A stretch of 64,000 bases of DNA from Spongiimicrobium salis (GTDB taxonomy: Bacteria; Bacteroidota; Bacteroidia; Flavobacteriales; Flavobacteriaceae): NCBI RefSeq assembly GCF_043678055.1, contig NZ_JBHEQA010000001.1, positions 2,055,563 to 2,119,562 on the forward strand, in the 5' to 3' direction. The notes under the pieces were generated by a model. It saw nothing but the letters and a program-made list of their open reading frames with translations. It made no database searches and was not told the origin of the DNA. The position numbers were made by a program, and so were the translations under genes. Position 1 is the stretch's first letter. Each line of letters starts with the position of its first letter. Positions 33,329 to 42,521 of this stretch are shown in pieces.

Positions 33329-33344
33329 GAGCACTGCTGTGCTT

Positions 33345-33698
33345 TTATGCGCTGAAGTGCATTAGGGCAAAATATCCCGCCAATGCAATGAGAAGTAAGC
33401 CAACAACGACTAAAATATAGAAAGAGGAAGTGTATTTGATGGAGCTTTTTTCCACTACGGCCATTTTTTGGTAGTATTCAAATACACGTTCTATATCCTC
33501 TGTCCATTGGGCAGGATAAATAATAGAATTGCATTTTTTACAACGAATCTCATGGGAAACCACATCAGAAGTCCTATGAAAGAACTGTCCATAAATATGC
33601 TTCTGATAAAAGGTGAGCTTTAATTCCTGATTAAAACATTCCGGGCAATTGTTGGTGATGTCTGCCTCTTTGATTACTTCCAATCGATCTTTTGCCAT
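33345..33698 (-). CDS. Zinc-ribbon membrane protein
   Basis: A 117-residue protein. CPEC (about 18-21) and CKKC (about 53-56) form a probable four-Cys zinc ribbon, and residues about 90-112 are a single membrane helix near the C-terminus. No named family recognised. It starts 3 bp after the stop codon of the sensor kinase gene on the same strand, so the two are co-transcribed. Confidence 0.7.
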   Translation of the reverse strand: MAKDRLEVIKEADITNNCPECFNQELKLTFYQKHIYGQFFHRTSDVVSHEIRCKKCNSIIYPAQWTEDIERVFEYYQKMAVVEKSSIKYTSSFYILVVVGLLLIALAGYFALMHFSA

Positions 33699-33700
33699 AA

Positions 33701-34852
33701 TTACAAATTTGCTTTTAACGAGATTTGCATAATGGTACCTCCTTTATTGGACGAAAGCACTTTTATTTTTCCTTTGTGGTATTCTTCCACAATGCGTTTT
33801 ACCAAAGACAACCCTAGACCCCAGCCTCTTTTTTTTGACGTAAATCCGGGATTGAAAATACTTTGGAAATTTCCTTTGGGAATCCCATGTCCCGTATCTG
33901 TGACCAAAATATGCACCAGATTGCCTTCTGGAGCAATTTCAATACCAATGCTCCCTTTCCCTCGCATGGCGTCGATACCATTTTTTACCAAATTTTCAAT
34001 GGTCCAATGGTATAGGGAAGAGTTTAAGTGTACCGGAAGATGGTCTATTTTGCTGCTAAAGGAAAATTGGATCAGTTTGGAACTGCGTAGTTTTAGATAA
34101 TCATAGGCATCTTTGGTTTCGGAAACAATATCCAGTTTTTCCAATTTTGGGAGCGAACCTATTTTGGAAAAACGCTCTGTAATGGTCTCCAATCTGGAAA
34201 TATCCTTTTCGATCTCCTTGGTAATATCAGGGTTAATATTTTCTGCTTTCAGTAGCTCGTTCCACCCCAAAAGGGAGGTTAAGGGCGTACCTATTTGATG
34301 TGCCGTCTCTTTGGCCATTCCGGCCCATAACTTATTTTGTTCGGAGGCCTTATTGGTTCTGAAGAAAAAGAAAATGACCGCTCCAAAAAGAAAAATAATC
34401 AATAGCAGGGCCAATGGATAGTATTTTAACTTGTTTAAAACTTCGGAATCCCCATAATAAATAGTGCCTAGATAATCTCCTTCATGGGCAATGGTTATGG
34501 GGGTGTTTTCTGCTTTAAATTGGAGTATTTTTTTTTGGATAAATACTGAATCCGTCATCTTGTCTTCAGGGAAATTATGCGCTCTAAAATACCCTCCCTT
34601 ACTTTCCAAAACCATGGGCGTAGTGGTATTGCTCTGCGCAATTTTCATATAGAGTTTTCCCGGATCTTCATTCCGAAGGGGCAGGGCAAGGAATTCTGAT
34701 TGGGCCGTGGCCCAAATTTCCATTTTGTTGCGTTCTTCGTCCTTAAACTTTCTAAAAAAACTGTTTGTGTTCCATAAGATGAGGCTAACAATAACGAAAG
34801 ACGCTATGAGCAGGATAATATTTGACGTTTTCTTTCTAGGGTTGAAGGTCAT
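33701..34852 (-). CDS. Membrane sensor histidine kinase
   Basis: A 383-residue kinase from the ATG at 34852 (an in-frame TTG lies at 34861). Two helices (about 14-32 and 148-166) frame a short periplasmic sensor. The H-box is KETAHQIGTPLTSLLGW; ATPase motifs NLVKNGIDAM, DTGHGIPKG and GWGLGLSLVKRIVEEY follow. The H-box variant with Gln-Ile-Gly-Thr-Pro is common in Bacteroidota kinases. No response regulator gene is adjacent, so it is an orphan kinase here. Confidence 0.88.
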   Translation of the reverse strand: MTFNPRKKTSNIILLIASFVIVSLILWNTNSFFRKFKDEERNKMEIWATAQSEFLALPLRNEDPGKLYMKIAQSNTTTPMVLESKGGYFRAHNFPEDKMTDSVFIQKKILQFKAENTPITIAHEGDYLGTIYYGDSEVLNKLKYYPLALLLIIFLFGAVIFFFFRTNKASEQNKLWAGMAKETAHQIGTPLTSLLGWNELLKAENINPDITKEIEKDISRLETITERFSKIGSLPKLEKLDIVSETKDAYDYLKLRSSKLIQFSFSSKIDHLPVHLNSSLYHWTIENLVKNGIDAMRGKGSIGIEIAPEGNLVHILVTDTGHGIPKGNFQSIFNPGFTSKKRGWGLGLSLVKRIVEEYHKGKIKVLSSNKGGTIMQISLKANL

Positions 34853-34946
34853 CCAAATCAATTGTTGATCTTAAAGATAACGTAATTTGGGAAAAGATAT
34901 TCTATTTCTGCTTCCCTCAAGGGTTTTATATAGGATACAATTTATG

Positions 34947-34954
34947 TACATTTG
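34947..34954 (+). promoter_or_regulatory. -7 element of the flavin reductase operon
   Basis: TACATTTG fits TAnnTTTG. Transcription should begin near 34960, which favours the ATG at 34970 over the ATG at 34961 as start of the gene. Confidence 0.5.
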
Positions 34955-34969
34955 CAGCCTATGCAAACA

Positions 34970-35845
34970 ATGATTTCTATAGCCCCGGAAGAGATTTCCC
35001 AAAGAGAAGTATATACCTATCTTACCGGGACTGTTGGGCCTAGGCCCATCGCTTTTGCAAGCACTATAAATGCCCAAGGAGTACCCAACCTGGCCCCTTT
35101 TAGTTTTTTTAACGTTTTTAGTGCCAATCCGCCGATATTAGTTTTTTCCCCTGCCCTTAAAGGCAGTGATGGGAGCAAAAAACATACTTTGGAGAACGTC
35201 TTGCAAACCAGAGAAGTAGTGATCAATTTGGTAGATTATGCCATGGTGCAGCAAATGTCCTTGGCCAGTGCCGCTTATCCGGAAGGCGCAAACGAATTTG
35301 TGAAGGCAGGACTCCAAATGTTGAAGTCAGATGTGGTAGCCCCCTATAGAGTGGCAGAAGCCCCCGTACAGTTTGAATGCAAAGTCACTAAAGTGGAAGC
35401 CTTGGGCGAAGAAGGAGGTGCAGGGAATCTGGTTTTTTCCGAAGTGATCAAAATTCATATTGCCGAATCGCTTCTGGATGAAAATGGGAAAGTGGATCAA
35501 CATAAGATCGATTTGGTGGCACGAATGGGAGATAATTGGTATACCCGTAGCAATAGGGGAATGTTTGAAGTGGCAAAACCACTGACCACCTTAGGGATAG
35601 GAGTGGATCAAATTCCGGAGCATATTCGCAATAGTAAGGTGCTTACGGGAAACAATCTGGGAATGTTGGGGAATGTTGAGCAAATGCCTTCCTCAGAAGA
35701 AGTGGCCAATTTTGTATCCGGGAATACGGATGTAAAGGAGCTATTGAAGACCAACAGTCAGGAAAAATTGGAACAAAAAGCCCAGGAATATTTAAAGAAT
35801 AATGAAGTGCTTTCCGCTTGGAAAGTATTATTAGCTAATATATAG
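34970..35845 (+). CDS. Flavin reductase family protein
   Basis: A 291-residue flavin-binding split-barrel protein. The FMN-binding signature is visible near the N-terminus (TGTVGPRPIAFASTINAQG, NLAPFSFFNVFSANPPILVFSPA) and the domain ends around residue 200. The C-terminal 90 residues (about 200-291) are helical and less conserved. I chose the ATG at 34970 because it opens MISIAPEEIS like typical family starts and leaves room for a promoter. It forms an operon with the DUF3127 gene 3 bp downstream. Confidence 0.87.
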   Translation: MISIAPEEISQREVYTYLTGTVGPRPIAFASTINAQGVPNLAPFSFFNVFSANPPILVFSPALKGSDGSKKHTLENVLQTREVVINLVDYAMVQQMSLASAAYPEGANEFVKAGLQMLKSDVVAPYRVAEAPVQFECKVTKVEALGEEGGAGNLVFSEVIKIHIAESLLDENGKVDQHKIDLVARMGDNWYTRSNRGMFEVAKPLTTLGIGVDQIPEHIRNSKVLTGNNLGMLGNVEQMPSSEEVANFVSGNTDVKELLKTNSQEKLEQKAQEYLKNNEVLSAWKVLLANI

Positions 35846-35848
35846 AAG

Positions 35849-36232
35849 ATGGAAATACAAGGAAAGATCAAAATGATCGATGAGACTAAAACCTATGGCA
35901 ACAATGGTTTTAGAAAAAGAGAGGTGGTCATTACCACAGATGAGCAGTACCCACAACATATCCTTATCGAATTTGTACAGGATAAATGTGATCTATTGAA
36001 CAATTATAGTGTTGGTCAGGAAATTAAGGTGAGTATTAATATTCGGGGAAGAGAATGGGTAAATCCTCAGGGAGAAACCAAATACTTTAATTCTATTCAA
36101 GGATGGCGTATTGAAAATATACAGGCTGAAGCTCCTGATGCCGGACAAGGAATGCCACCTGTACCGCCAATGGATGCTTTTGAACCTGCAGATGATCTTC
36201 AGGAAGAAGATCATGATGACCTTCCCTTTTAA
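35849..36232 (+). CDS. DUF3127 protein, OB-fold-like with SSB-type acidic tip
   Basis: A 127-residue protein. Residues 1-92 are the DUF3127 domain (EIQGKIKMIDETKTYG.NGFRKREVVI, then KVSINIRGREWVNPQGETKYFNSIQGWRI), which looks like an OB-fold. The tail is acidic and ends DDLPF, much like the DDDIPF tip by which single-stranded-DNA-binding proteins recruit partners. It may therefore be an SSB-like protein; this is inference. Adjacent to flavin reductase (3 bp) and upstream of aat. Confidence 0.82.
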   Translation: MEIQGKIKMIDETKTYGNNGFRKREVVITTDEQYPQHILIEFVQDKCDLLNNYSVGQEIKVSINIRGREWVNPQGETKYFNSIQGWRIENIQAEAPDAGQGMPPVPPMDAFEPADDLQEEDHDDLPF

Positions 36233-36300
36233 TCACTAAAGTCACTTTGGCCGATTTTTCAATGGGTATTGAAAAATGGGTACAGTTATAGTTGACCTCA

Positions 36301-36942
36301 ATGTTTTTTTTGACAGACAAACTAGAATTTCCTCCTGTGGATCAAGCCGATGAAAATGGGTTATTGGCCATAGGAGGGGATTTATCTTCTGCACGTTTGT
36401 TGTTGGCCTATAAAAAGGGCATTTTTCCTTGGTTCGACGCCTCCTCACCGATATTGTGGTGGAGCCCAGATCCTAGGATGGTCTTGTTTCCGCACAAAAT
36501 CAATATTTCCAAAAGTATGCGCAAGGTATTGCGGGATACTCAGTTTAGATGGACAAAGAATACACAGTTTGAAGCGGTAATCCGGCAATGTTCCAATATT
36601 AAAAGAGCAGGGCAGGAAGGTACCTGGATCACTCAAGAAATGCAGGATGCTTATATTGAATTGCATCGTTCGGGTTGGGCAAAATCCTATGAAGTTTGGG
36701 AAGGGGACGAACTCGTAGGAGGTCTTTACGGAATTGATCTAGGACATATTTTTTGCGGGGAAAGCATGTTCAGTACACGCTCCAATGCGTCAAAATTTGC
36801 TTTTATAAAATTGGCCGAGGAAGCTCAGGACAAAAAATATAGCCTGATCGATTGTCAATTGCATACCGATCATCTGGAGAGTTTGGGAGCGGAAGAGATT
36901 TCAAGAATAGAATTCTTGGCATATTTGCAACAAAAAAAGTAG
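36301..36942 (+). CDS. aat: Leucyl/phenylalanyl-tRNA--protein transferase
   Basis: A 213-residue cytosolic N-end-rule enzyme that adds Leu or Phe to proteins beginning with Lys or Arg, marking them for ClpS/ClpAP. Recognised from FPPVDQADENGLLAIGGDLS, YKKGIFPWFD...ILWWSPDPRMVLFP and the C-terminal FCGESMFSTRSNASKFAF and LIDCQLHTDHLESLGA motifs. The start is the ATG at 36301; an upstream TTG at 36292 is less likely. Confidence 0.97.
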   Translation: MFFLTDKLEFPPVDQADENGLLAIGGDLSSARLLLAYKKGIFPWFDASSPILWWSPDPRMVLFPHKINISKSMRKVLRDTQFRWTKNTQFEAVIRQCSNIKRAGQEGTWITQEMQDAYIELHRSGWAKSYEVWEGDELVGGLYGIDLGHIFCGESMFSTRSNASKFAFIKLAEEAQDKKYSLIDCQLHTDHLESLGAEEISRIEFLAYLQQKK

Positions 36943-37007
36943 CATTTTGGACAAAATGCCCAAAATACTACCCATAATTATTGATTGGTTGGTATCACGC
37001 CTTCTTC

Positions 37008-37595
37008 CTAGTACAACACATGGTCATAATTGGCAGCCGGAGATTTACGCATGTTTTTAACTTCCCCTTTTGCATTAAAGAGAACTTCAAAATACTGACG
37101 GAATCCTTCGCTTTTGGCGGTGATAATAAATTTATACTCCACTTTGGGAGAAAGTATATTTTGAAAGGCAGTTTTCATCAGATCTTCCGATCCATTAAAA
37201 TCACTGCTTAAATATTGTTGGATCATTCTTCGGGCTTTTGGCTTTTCAAAATTCTCCTCCAAATAGGTGTCTATTGCGGTATAGGTTTCTTCAGGAATAT
37301 CTGCTTCTTTGATCAGGTATCCAATATTCTGCATATTGCCTTGTGTATCAAAATCCATACGATAGGCCAATTTGTCTTTCTTGAATTTTGCCGTGTAGGT
37401 TTTGTAGGTGCTTCCTATTTCTTTGTAGTATTTTAGATTCCGTACACCTTCTAAGGAAGTTTTTACGGTAGCTACGGCTTTTTTAGGAAATTGACCGCAT
37501 AAAATACGGTGCTCTCGTTCTTCTTTGTTTTGGGAATACCCAAAGGTTGCCACAAAAAGGAAAACGATCGAAAATAGTGTTCTATACTTCTTCAT
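37008..37595 (-). CDS. Secreted protein of unknown function
   Basis: A 195-residue protein with a signal peptide (1-21, ending TFGYSQ). The mature part has one Cys (HRILCGQFPKKAV) and two segments resembling PepSY-like units (YYKEIGSTYKTYTAKFKKDKLAYRMDFDTQGNMQ and KVEYKFIITAKSEGFRQYFEVLFNAKGEV), so it may be a duplicated periplasmic beta-alpha fold. Its start overlaps the stop of the tag gene by 14 bp, suggesting an operon. Confidence 0.6.
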   Translation of the reverse strand: MKKYRTLFSIVFLFVATFGYSQNKEEREHRILCGQFPKKAVATVKTSLEGVRNLKYYKEIGSTYKTYTAKFKKDKLAYRMDFDTQGNMQNIGYLIKEADIPEETYTAIDTYLEENFEKPKARRMIQQYLSSDFNGSEDLMKTAFQNILSPKVEYKFIITAKSEGFRQYFEVLFNAKGEVKNMRKSPAANYDHVLY

Positions 37596-38145
37596 ATCTG
37601 AAACAATTTAGTTCGTGATCATTAACCATGCCCGTAGCTTGCATGTGGGCGTATATAACGGTACTGCCAACAAATTTAAAGCCACGTTTTTTTAGGTCTT
37701 TGCTAATGGAGTCAGATAAGGGGGTATTAGCGGGGGCATCTTTGTATGATTCAAATGTATTCTTTATTGGCGTACCATCAACAAAACTCCAGATATAATC
37801 GCTGAAACTGCCAAATTCTCGTTGAATGTTCATGTAGGCCTTGGCATTGGAGATGGTTGCATTGATCTTTAGTTTGTTTCTCACAATACCCTCATTAGCC
37901 AATAGTTCATCAATTTTGGATTGATCGTATTGCGCTATTTTTTTGTAATCGAAAAAATCAAAAGCTTTGCGGAAATTGTCTCGTTTTCTAAGAATGGTGA
38001 TCCAACTTAATCCAGCTTGAAAAGTCTCTAGAATTAGAAACTCAAATAAGGTATCGTCATCCTTAACGGGAACGCCCCATTCCAAGTCATGGTAGGCTTC
38101 ATACAAAGGATCACCCACACACCATCCACATCTGTGCTTTTCCAT
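37582..38145 (-). CDS. tag: DNA-3-methyladenine glycosylase I
   Basis: A 187-residue base-excision repair enzyme that removes 3-methyladenine from DNA. Recognised from RCGWCVGDPLYEAYHDLEWGVP (zinc-binding Cys and His), FEFLILETFQAGLSWITILRKR and the C-terminal FKFVGSTVIYAHMQATGMVNDHELNCF (second zinc pair). I prefer the ATG at 38145, which puts RCGWC close to the N-terminus; an ATG at 38163 would add six residues. The 150-bp gap to the next, divergent, gene holds no gene. Confidence 0.95.
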   Translation of the reverse strand: MEKHRCGWCVGDPLYEAYHDLEWGVPVKDDDTLFEFLILETFQAGLSWITILRKRDNFRKAFDFFDYKKIAQYDQSKIDELLANEGIVRNKLKINATISNAKAYMNIQREFGSFSDYIWSFVDGTPIKNTFESYKDAPANTPLSDSISKDLKKRGFKFVGSTVIYAHMQATGMVNDHELNCFRYEEV

Positions 38146-38337
38146 AAAGTGTTTGTTTCTCATTTTAAATATAGGGCAAATAATCAAATCTGAATAAAGA
38201 GATCGATGAATGACATTGCCTTGGATAAGCTTTCGATAAACGGCATATAACGGCAGCTTATAGATCCTTGCGTAAGTTTTTATAAGGGAGAACTACTAAT
38301 ACTATCAATTTGGAAGATTCTTTAAATTTGAAGAAAT

Positions 38338-38958
38338 ATGGAAACAACAACAAAAACAACAACAGCACTTATAGCAGATAGCCTATCCACGGCAATGGAC
38401 TACCAACACTATCGGGATTTGGTGAGTGATTTGGCCACTAAAGGCCTGTCCACAGGACCAAATCAAACAGAGGCATTGACCAATTATACCGTCTTGAACG
38501 ATAAACGGATGAGACGTTGGGACAAAACCCTAAAAATGGATGAGGCCACCCGCGAAGCTATTGCGAAGGTAGATAGGAAAACAACCTGGTTAGTGCTCAC
38601 GGAGAGTTGGTGTGGTGATGCCTCCCCTTCGCTACCCGTAATGCAAAAAATAACGGAACTCAACCCTAATATTAGCCTGAAGATCATTCTAAGGGATGAA
38701 AATTTGGAACTTATGGATCGCTTCTTGACCAATGGAGGGATGTCTATCCCCAAATTGATCGCTATAGACGAAGAGCGTAATGAAGTTACCGGAGATTGGG
38801 GACCTAGATCCACAGCGGCCACAAAATTGGTAGAGGACTATAAAGCCGAGCATGGAACATTGACGGCAGAGTTCAAACAAGATTTACAAGTGTGGTACAA
38901 TAAAGATAAAGGACAATCTGTCTTTGCAGATTTAACACAATTACTTGCCTTGAAATAG
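38338..38958 (+). CDS. Thioredoxin-like protein with single-Cys WCGD motif
   Basis: A 206-residue cytosolic protein. An N-terminal helical part (DYQHYRDLVSDLATKG) is followed by a thioredoxin-like domain whose active site reads ESWCGDASPSLP, with only one cysteine. The cis-Pro lies in MSIPKLIAID. This branch is common in Bacteroidota. A TAAATTTG element at 38323-38330 ends 7 bases before the ATG, so the mRNA may be nearly leaderless. The stop overlaps the convergent TonB-like gene. Confidence 0.78.
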   Translation: METTTKTTTALIADSLSTAMDYQHYRDLVSDLATKGLSTGPNQTEALTNYTVLNDKRMRRWDKTLKMDEATREAIAKVDRKTTWLVLTESWCGDASPSLPVMQKITELNPNISLKIILRDENLELMDRFLTNGGMSIPKLIAIDEERNEVTGDWGPRSTAATKLVEDYKAEHGTLTAEFKQDLQVWYNKDKGQSVFADLTQLLALK

Positions 38959-39672
38959 GTAAGTAATTGTTCCCTTTTGGGAGGCTTTGTTCGAAGTGTT
39001 GAATCTGGCCTTTAACGCATAGGCTATAGCATTGTCTACCAAACAGCCATTTAAGGTATTGGAACTCTTCTCATTGACTTCGGCTTCTGCTACATTACCA
39101 GAAGCATCCACTTTAATATTAATGACAATTTTTCCTCCCTTAATACAAGTGTATATGGGAATAGGTAAACTAAAATGGCTCCGATCTACAAGAGAATAGG
39201 AAACCGACGTCCTTCGCTTGGCCAAATTATTGGTATATTCCTTCTTTTGGGCTTCTTTTTCGCCCAATAATTGTTTTTTTTCCTCTCGCTTTTTGGCCAG
39301 CTCCCTAAGATTGGCAGCATAACCGGCATCTGAACTTAAAATATCATTTTTTGGGGCATCACTTTGCAGCGCTTCCTTTTCTGCCATGATTTCTTCCAAA
39401 GTTTTTAGCGGTTCAGGATTTCCGTAACTAGGTTTTGCCGTTTCGTTATAGGCCATATGGCTTTTTATAGGGTCGGCCTTGTCCATTTCCTCTTGAAGTT
39501 TTTCCTCCTCCTCCTGTAGTAATTGCTCCAAGTCCTCGTCGGCCAAACTCATTTCAATGACATACTCCTCTTCCTGCTGGGCGCCCAATTGAATATTGTA
39601 TAGTGACAATACCACTAGTGCCATGGAAAAGAAAGTGATCATAAAAGACAATTGACCTCGACTTAAATTCAT
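38941..39672 (-). CDS. TonB-like periplasmic energy-transducer-type protein
   Basis: A 243-residue protein with one N-terminal membrane helix (about 9-30), a long acidic, lysine-rich coiled region (about 36-140) and a C-terminal domain of TonB type (IYTCIKGGKIVINIKVDASGNVAEAEVNEKSSN, LVDNAIAYALKARFNTS, KGTITYLFQ). The middle lacks the proline-rich rod of TonB and is coiled coil instead. It could energise receptors or act like TolA. The order truB then TonB-like is on the same strand with a 69-bp gap. Confidence 0.75.
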   Translation of the reverse strand: MNLSRGQLSFMITFFSMALVVLSLYNIQLGAQQEEEYVIEMSLADEDLEQLLQEEEEKLQEEMDKADPIKSHMAYNETAKPSYGNPEPLKTLEEIMAEKEALQSDAPKNDILSSDAGYAANLRELAKKREEKKQLLGEKEAQKKEYTNNLAKRRTSVSYSLVDRSHFSLPIPIYTCIKGGKIVINIKVDASGNVAEAEVNEKSSNTLNGCLVDNAIAYALKARFNTSNKASQKGTITYLFQGK

Positions 39673-39741
39673 ACTCTAATAACCGTATTTCTTTAAAAAT
39701 ATTTTATCTATTCCTGAAAAGGAACGGACAGTACCTTAAAT

Positions 39742-40458
39742 TTACAATTCTAAATTGCTATTCATTGACAAGCTTTCCTTAAAATTTTCGGGACTTGTAG
39801 CTTTATCTACGTTGTAAGTCCCTATTTTGGTTCTTCGCAGTTCAGATAAATGCGCTCCAGAGTCCATGGCTTTTCCAAAGTCATGTGCTAAAGATCTAAT
39901 GTAGGTGCCTTTACTGCAAACCACTCTAAAACGGATTTCCGGAAAAGAAGAGCTATCGATATCAAATTCATAAATGGTAACAGTTCGGGATTTTATCTCC
40001 ACGGTTTCTCCATCTCTCGCATATTCGTACAAGCGTTTTCCATCTTTTTTCAAGGCCGAAAAAATAGGTGGAACCTGGGTAATCTCTCCGATAAAACGTG
40101 CTCTGGTGGCTTTCAAAAGAGCAGCATCGATATGGGCGGTGGGAAACTCCTGATCGATCTCGGTTTCCAAATCATAGGAAGGCGTAGTGGCTCCAAGAAA
40201 TATGGTTCCCGTATATTCTTTAGGTTGTCCCTGGAGTTCTGGTATCTTTTTGGTGAATTTGCCCGTACAGATCAATAAGAGGCCTGTGGCCAAAGGGTCT
40301 AAGGTGCCGGCATGGCCCACTTTTATCTTTTTTAGTTTAAACTGTTTGCGAATGGCCCATTTCACAGCATTTACGGCCTGAAAAGAGGACCAATTCTTGG
40401 GCTTGTCGATCAATAACAGCTGTCCGTTTAAAAAATCTTCCACACGTTTTGCCTCCAT
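39742..40458 (-). CDS. truB: tRNA pseudouridine(55) synthase
   Basis: A 238-residue enzyme from the ATG at 40458 (an upstream in-frame TTG at 40482 is unlikely). GHAGTLDPLATGLL holds the catalytic Asp that converts U55 of tRNAs to pseudouridine; FSALKKDGKRLYEYARDGE and SKGTYIRSLAHDFGKAM are the other TruB motifs. It lacks a long PUA domain, as expected for this phylum. Last gene of the ftsX-DUF3098-uppP-truB operon. Confidence 0.96.
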   Translation of the reverse strand: MEAKRVEDFLNGQLLLIDKPKNWSSFQAVNAVKWAIRKQFKLKKIKVGHAGTLDPLATGLLLICTGKFTKKIPELQGQPKEYTGTIFLGATTPSYDLETEIDQEFPTAHIDAALLKATRARFIGEITQVPPIFSALKKDGKRLYEYARDGETVEIKSRTVTIYEFDIDSSSFPEIRFRVVCSKGTYIRSLAHDFGKAMDSGAHLSELRRTKIGTYNVDKATSPENFKESLSMNSNLEL

Positions 40459-40491
40459 ACTTGAAAATATTTCTCCTCCCAATACCTTGTA

Positions 40492-41286
40492 TTAGCCCCA
40501 AAAACTATACCCAATTGCTATAAGGCCTACAAGCAGACAATAAATGGCAAAATAGGATAGCTTACTTTTTTTGACCAATTGGATCATCCAGGTACAAGCG
40601 GCCAGACCGGCAATAAAAGCGGCCATAAAGCCCGCACCCATAGCCAAGGTTTGGTCACTGGAAAAATTAATATCCCCACTGAGAATGTCTTTGGCCATTT
40701 TCCCTAAAATTAAAGGGACGACCATGAGGAACGAAAATCGGGCAGCTTTGGTCTTATCTACCCCTAAAAGCACAGAGGTGGAGATGGTGGCACCACTACG
40801 CGAAATTCCGGGAAGAATGGCTATCGCTTGGGAAATACCTATGATCAAGGCACTGGTAAAGGTGACCTTTTTTGAAGTGTCTTTGGCTTTATCCGCAAAA
40901 TAAAGTAAGATGGCGGTGATGATCAGCATTCCTCCTACAAAACCTATATTTCCTCCAAAAAGGGATTCCAATTCGGTTTCAAAAAGCAACCCCACCAGCA
41001 CAGCGGGAATCATGGATAAGATGATTTTTACGGAAAATTGAAACTCTTCGTTCCATTTAAATTGCAAAAGCCCTTTTAAAATCTCTAGCACGTCTTTTCT
41101 AAAAATAACCAAAGTACTTAAGGCTGTGGCAAAATGTAGTACAACAGTAAATAACAGACTTTCTTGAGGAATGGAATTATCCCCTAGAATAGCTTTTCCC
41201 AATTCCAAATGTCCACTTGAGGAAACCGGAAGAAACTCGGTCAATCCTTGAATGATACCGAGAATGATAGCATCTAAAGTATCCAA
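40492..41286 (-). CDS. uppP: Undecaprenyl-diphosphatase
   Basis: A 264-residue BacA/UppP integral membrane enzyme that regenerates undecaprenyl phosphate for peptidoglycan and O-antigen synthesis. Signature motifs are GLTEFLPVSSSGHL near the N-terminus and LPGISRSGATIS in the second repeat. About eight helices. It abuts the DUF3098 gene (no gap) and lies in the conserved operon with ftsX and truB. Confidence 0.96.
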   Translation of the reverse strand: MDTLDAIILGIIQGLTEFLPVSSSGHLELGKAILGDNSIPQESLLFTVVLHFATALSTLVIFRKDVLEILKGLLQFKWNEEFQFSVKIILSMIPAVLVGLLFETELESLFGGNIGFVGGMLIITAILLYFADKAKDTSKKVTFTSALIIGISQAIAILPGISRSGATISTSVLLGVDKTKAARFSFLMVVPLILGKMAKDILSGDINFSSDQTLAMGAGFMAAFIAGLAACTWMIQLVKKSKLSYFAIYCLLVGLIAIGYSFWG

Positions 41287-41550
41287 TTACTTGCTCTTCT
41301 TGTGTGGATTCAACAGGATGGCATAGACTTCAATACCCAGTCCGATCAATACCAGGGTGGGTGCCAAGCGGATACGTCTAAAACTATAAATATCCGGATT
41401 AAAGACATTGGGGTCGTCACTGCCTCCGCCACTCATTAGGATAAAACCAAGAGCGATACATGCCAAACCTATAAACATAAAAAGATAGTTCCTTTTCTGA
41501 AAAATGAACTCAGGTTTTGTGGGTTGATTCTGTTTGTGCTGTTTTTTCAT
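41287..41550 (-). CDS. DUF3098 family membrane protein
   Basis: An 87-residue protein with two membrane helices (about 21-38 and 61-79). The linking loop GGGSDDPNVFNPDIYSFRRI is characteristic of DUF3098, a Bacteroidota family found between ftsX and uppP. Its function is not known; the position suggests a role in the cell envelope or division. Confidence 0.85.
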   Translation of the reverse strand: MKKQHKQNQPTKPEFIFQKRNYLFMFIGLACIALGFILMSGGGSDDPNVFNPDIYSFRRIRLAPTLVLIGLGIEVYAILLNPHKKSK

Positions 41551-41559
41551 ACTACAAAT

Positions 41560-42438
41560 TTAATAATATAAATCGTCTGTTCTAAGATTTAGAAAACGTT
41601 GGGTAGCAAAATACGTGCTGACCAAAGAAATTAATACGCCCAGAACAAGAATGCCTACAAAAAGAAAAACTAAAAGGGGGACATCCTGAAGCAAGTTAAA
41701 TTCAGGAAGACGCTCATCTACATAGATCAATACGATTCCCAAGGCAAGGGAAGCTAAAGCGGCACCAATAAGTCCCAATTTAATATTTGTCCAAATAAAG
41801 GGTCTGCGAATAAAACGTTTTGTGGCGCCCACCATTTGCATGGTCTTAATAATAAAGCGTTTGGAATATATGGATAAACGAATAGAGCTATTGATCAACA
41901 ATACGGCAATAAAGGTAAAAATACCACTGGCTACTAAAATCCAAAATCCAATTTTTTCCACATTATCACTGACCAGATCTACCAAAATAGTGTCGTAGCT
42001 TACTTCGTGCACATAGGCCTTGGCGCTAAGGTCATCTGCAATCTCTGCAACTTGTTCCGGGGTCACAAAATCTGCCTTTAATTGTACGTCGATGGAATTT
42101 TTTAAAGGATTGTACCCCAAATATTCCACAAAATTCTCCCCGATATCCGTGCTGTGCGATTCTGCAGCTTCTTCTTTGGAGATATACGTGGCCGACTTGG
42201 TATAAGGGGCCAAAGCAAGACTATTTTGAAGCTGATCTATTTCTACCTGTTTTGCATTGTCCTTCAAGAAAACCGCAATGGTAATCTGTTCCTTGGAAAG
42301 ATCCGCCATTTTTTTGGTATTTAAAATAAGCAACCCAAGGATACCCAATAAAAAGAGTACCAATCCAATGCTCAAGACCACGGAAAAGTAGGAAGAGATC
42401 AATTTTCTTTTTTGATAACGCTCAAAAGATTTGCTCAT
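41560..42438 (-). CDS. ftsX: Cell division protein FtsX-like permease
   Basis: A 292-residue membrane protein: one N-terminal helix (about 19-41), a periplasmic domain (IAVFLKDNAKQVEIDQLQNSL and YISKEEAAE) and three C-terminal helices with the FtsX loop MVGATKRFIRRPFIW. With the ATPase FtsE it transmits division signals to peptidoglycan hydrolases. No ftsE is adjacent, which is usual in Bacteroidota. First gene of the four-gene operon. Confidence 0.92.
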   Translation of the reverse strand: MSKSFERYQKRKLISSYFSVVLSIGLVLFLLGILGLLILNTKKMADLSKEQITIAVFLKDNAKQVEIDQLQNSLALAPYTKSATYISKEEAAESHSTDIGENFVEYLGYNPLKNSIDVQLKADFVTPEQVAEIADDLSAKAYVHEVSYDTILVDLVSDNVEKIGFWILVASGIFTFIAVLLINSSIRLSIYSKRFIIKTMQMVGATKRFIRRPFIWTNIKLGLIGAALASLALGIVLIYVDERLPEFNLLQDVPLLVFLFVGILVLGVLISLVSTYFATQRFLNLRTDDLYY

Positions 42439-42521
42439 AATGAAAAATGCCTATGTAAAAATAACAAAGTAAATCAAAAAGATAGCATGAACAGCGCATT
42501 TCCCCATTTCTTAGATCAAGA

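Noticed and set aside
38200..38285. Inverted repeat TAAGCT...AGCTTA upstream of the thioredoxin-like gene
   Set aside because: It is short, with a long loop, and lacks the G|TT boundary and inner arms of the cassette palindromes; not counted as a related site.
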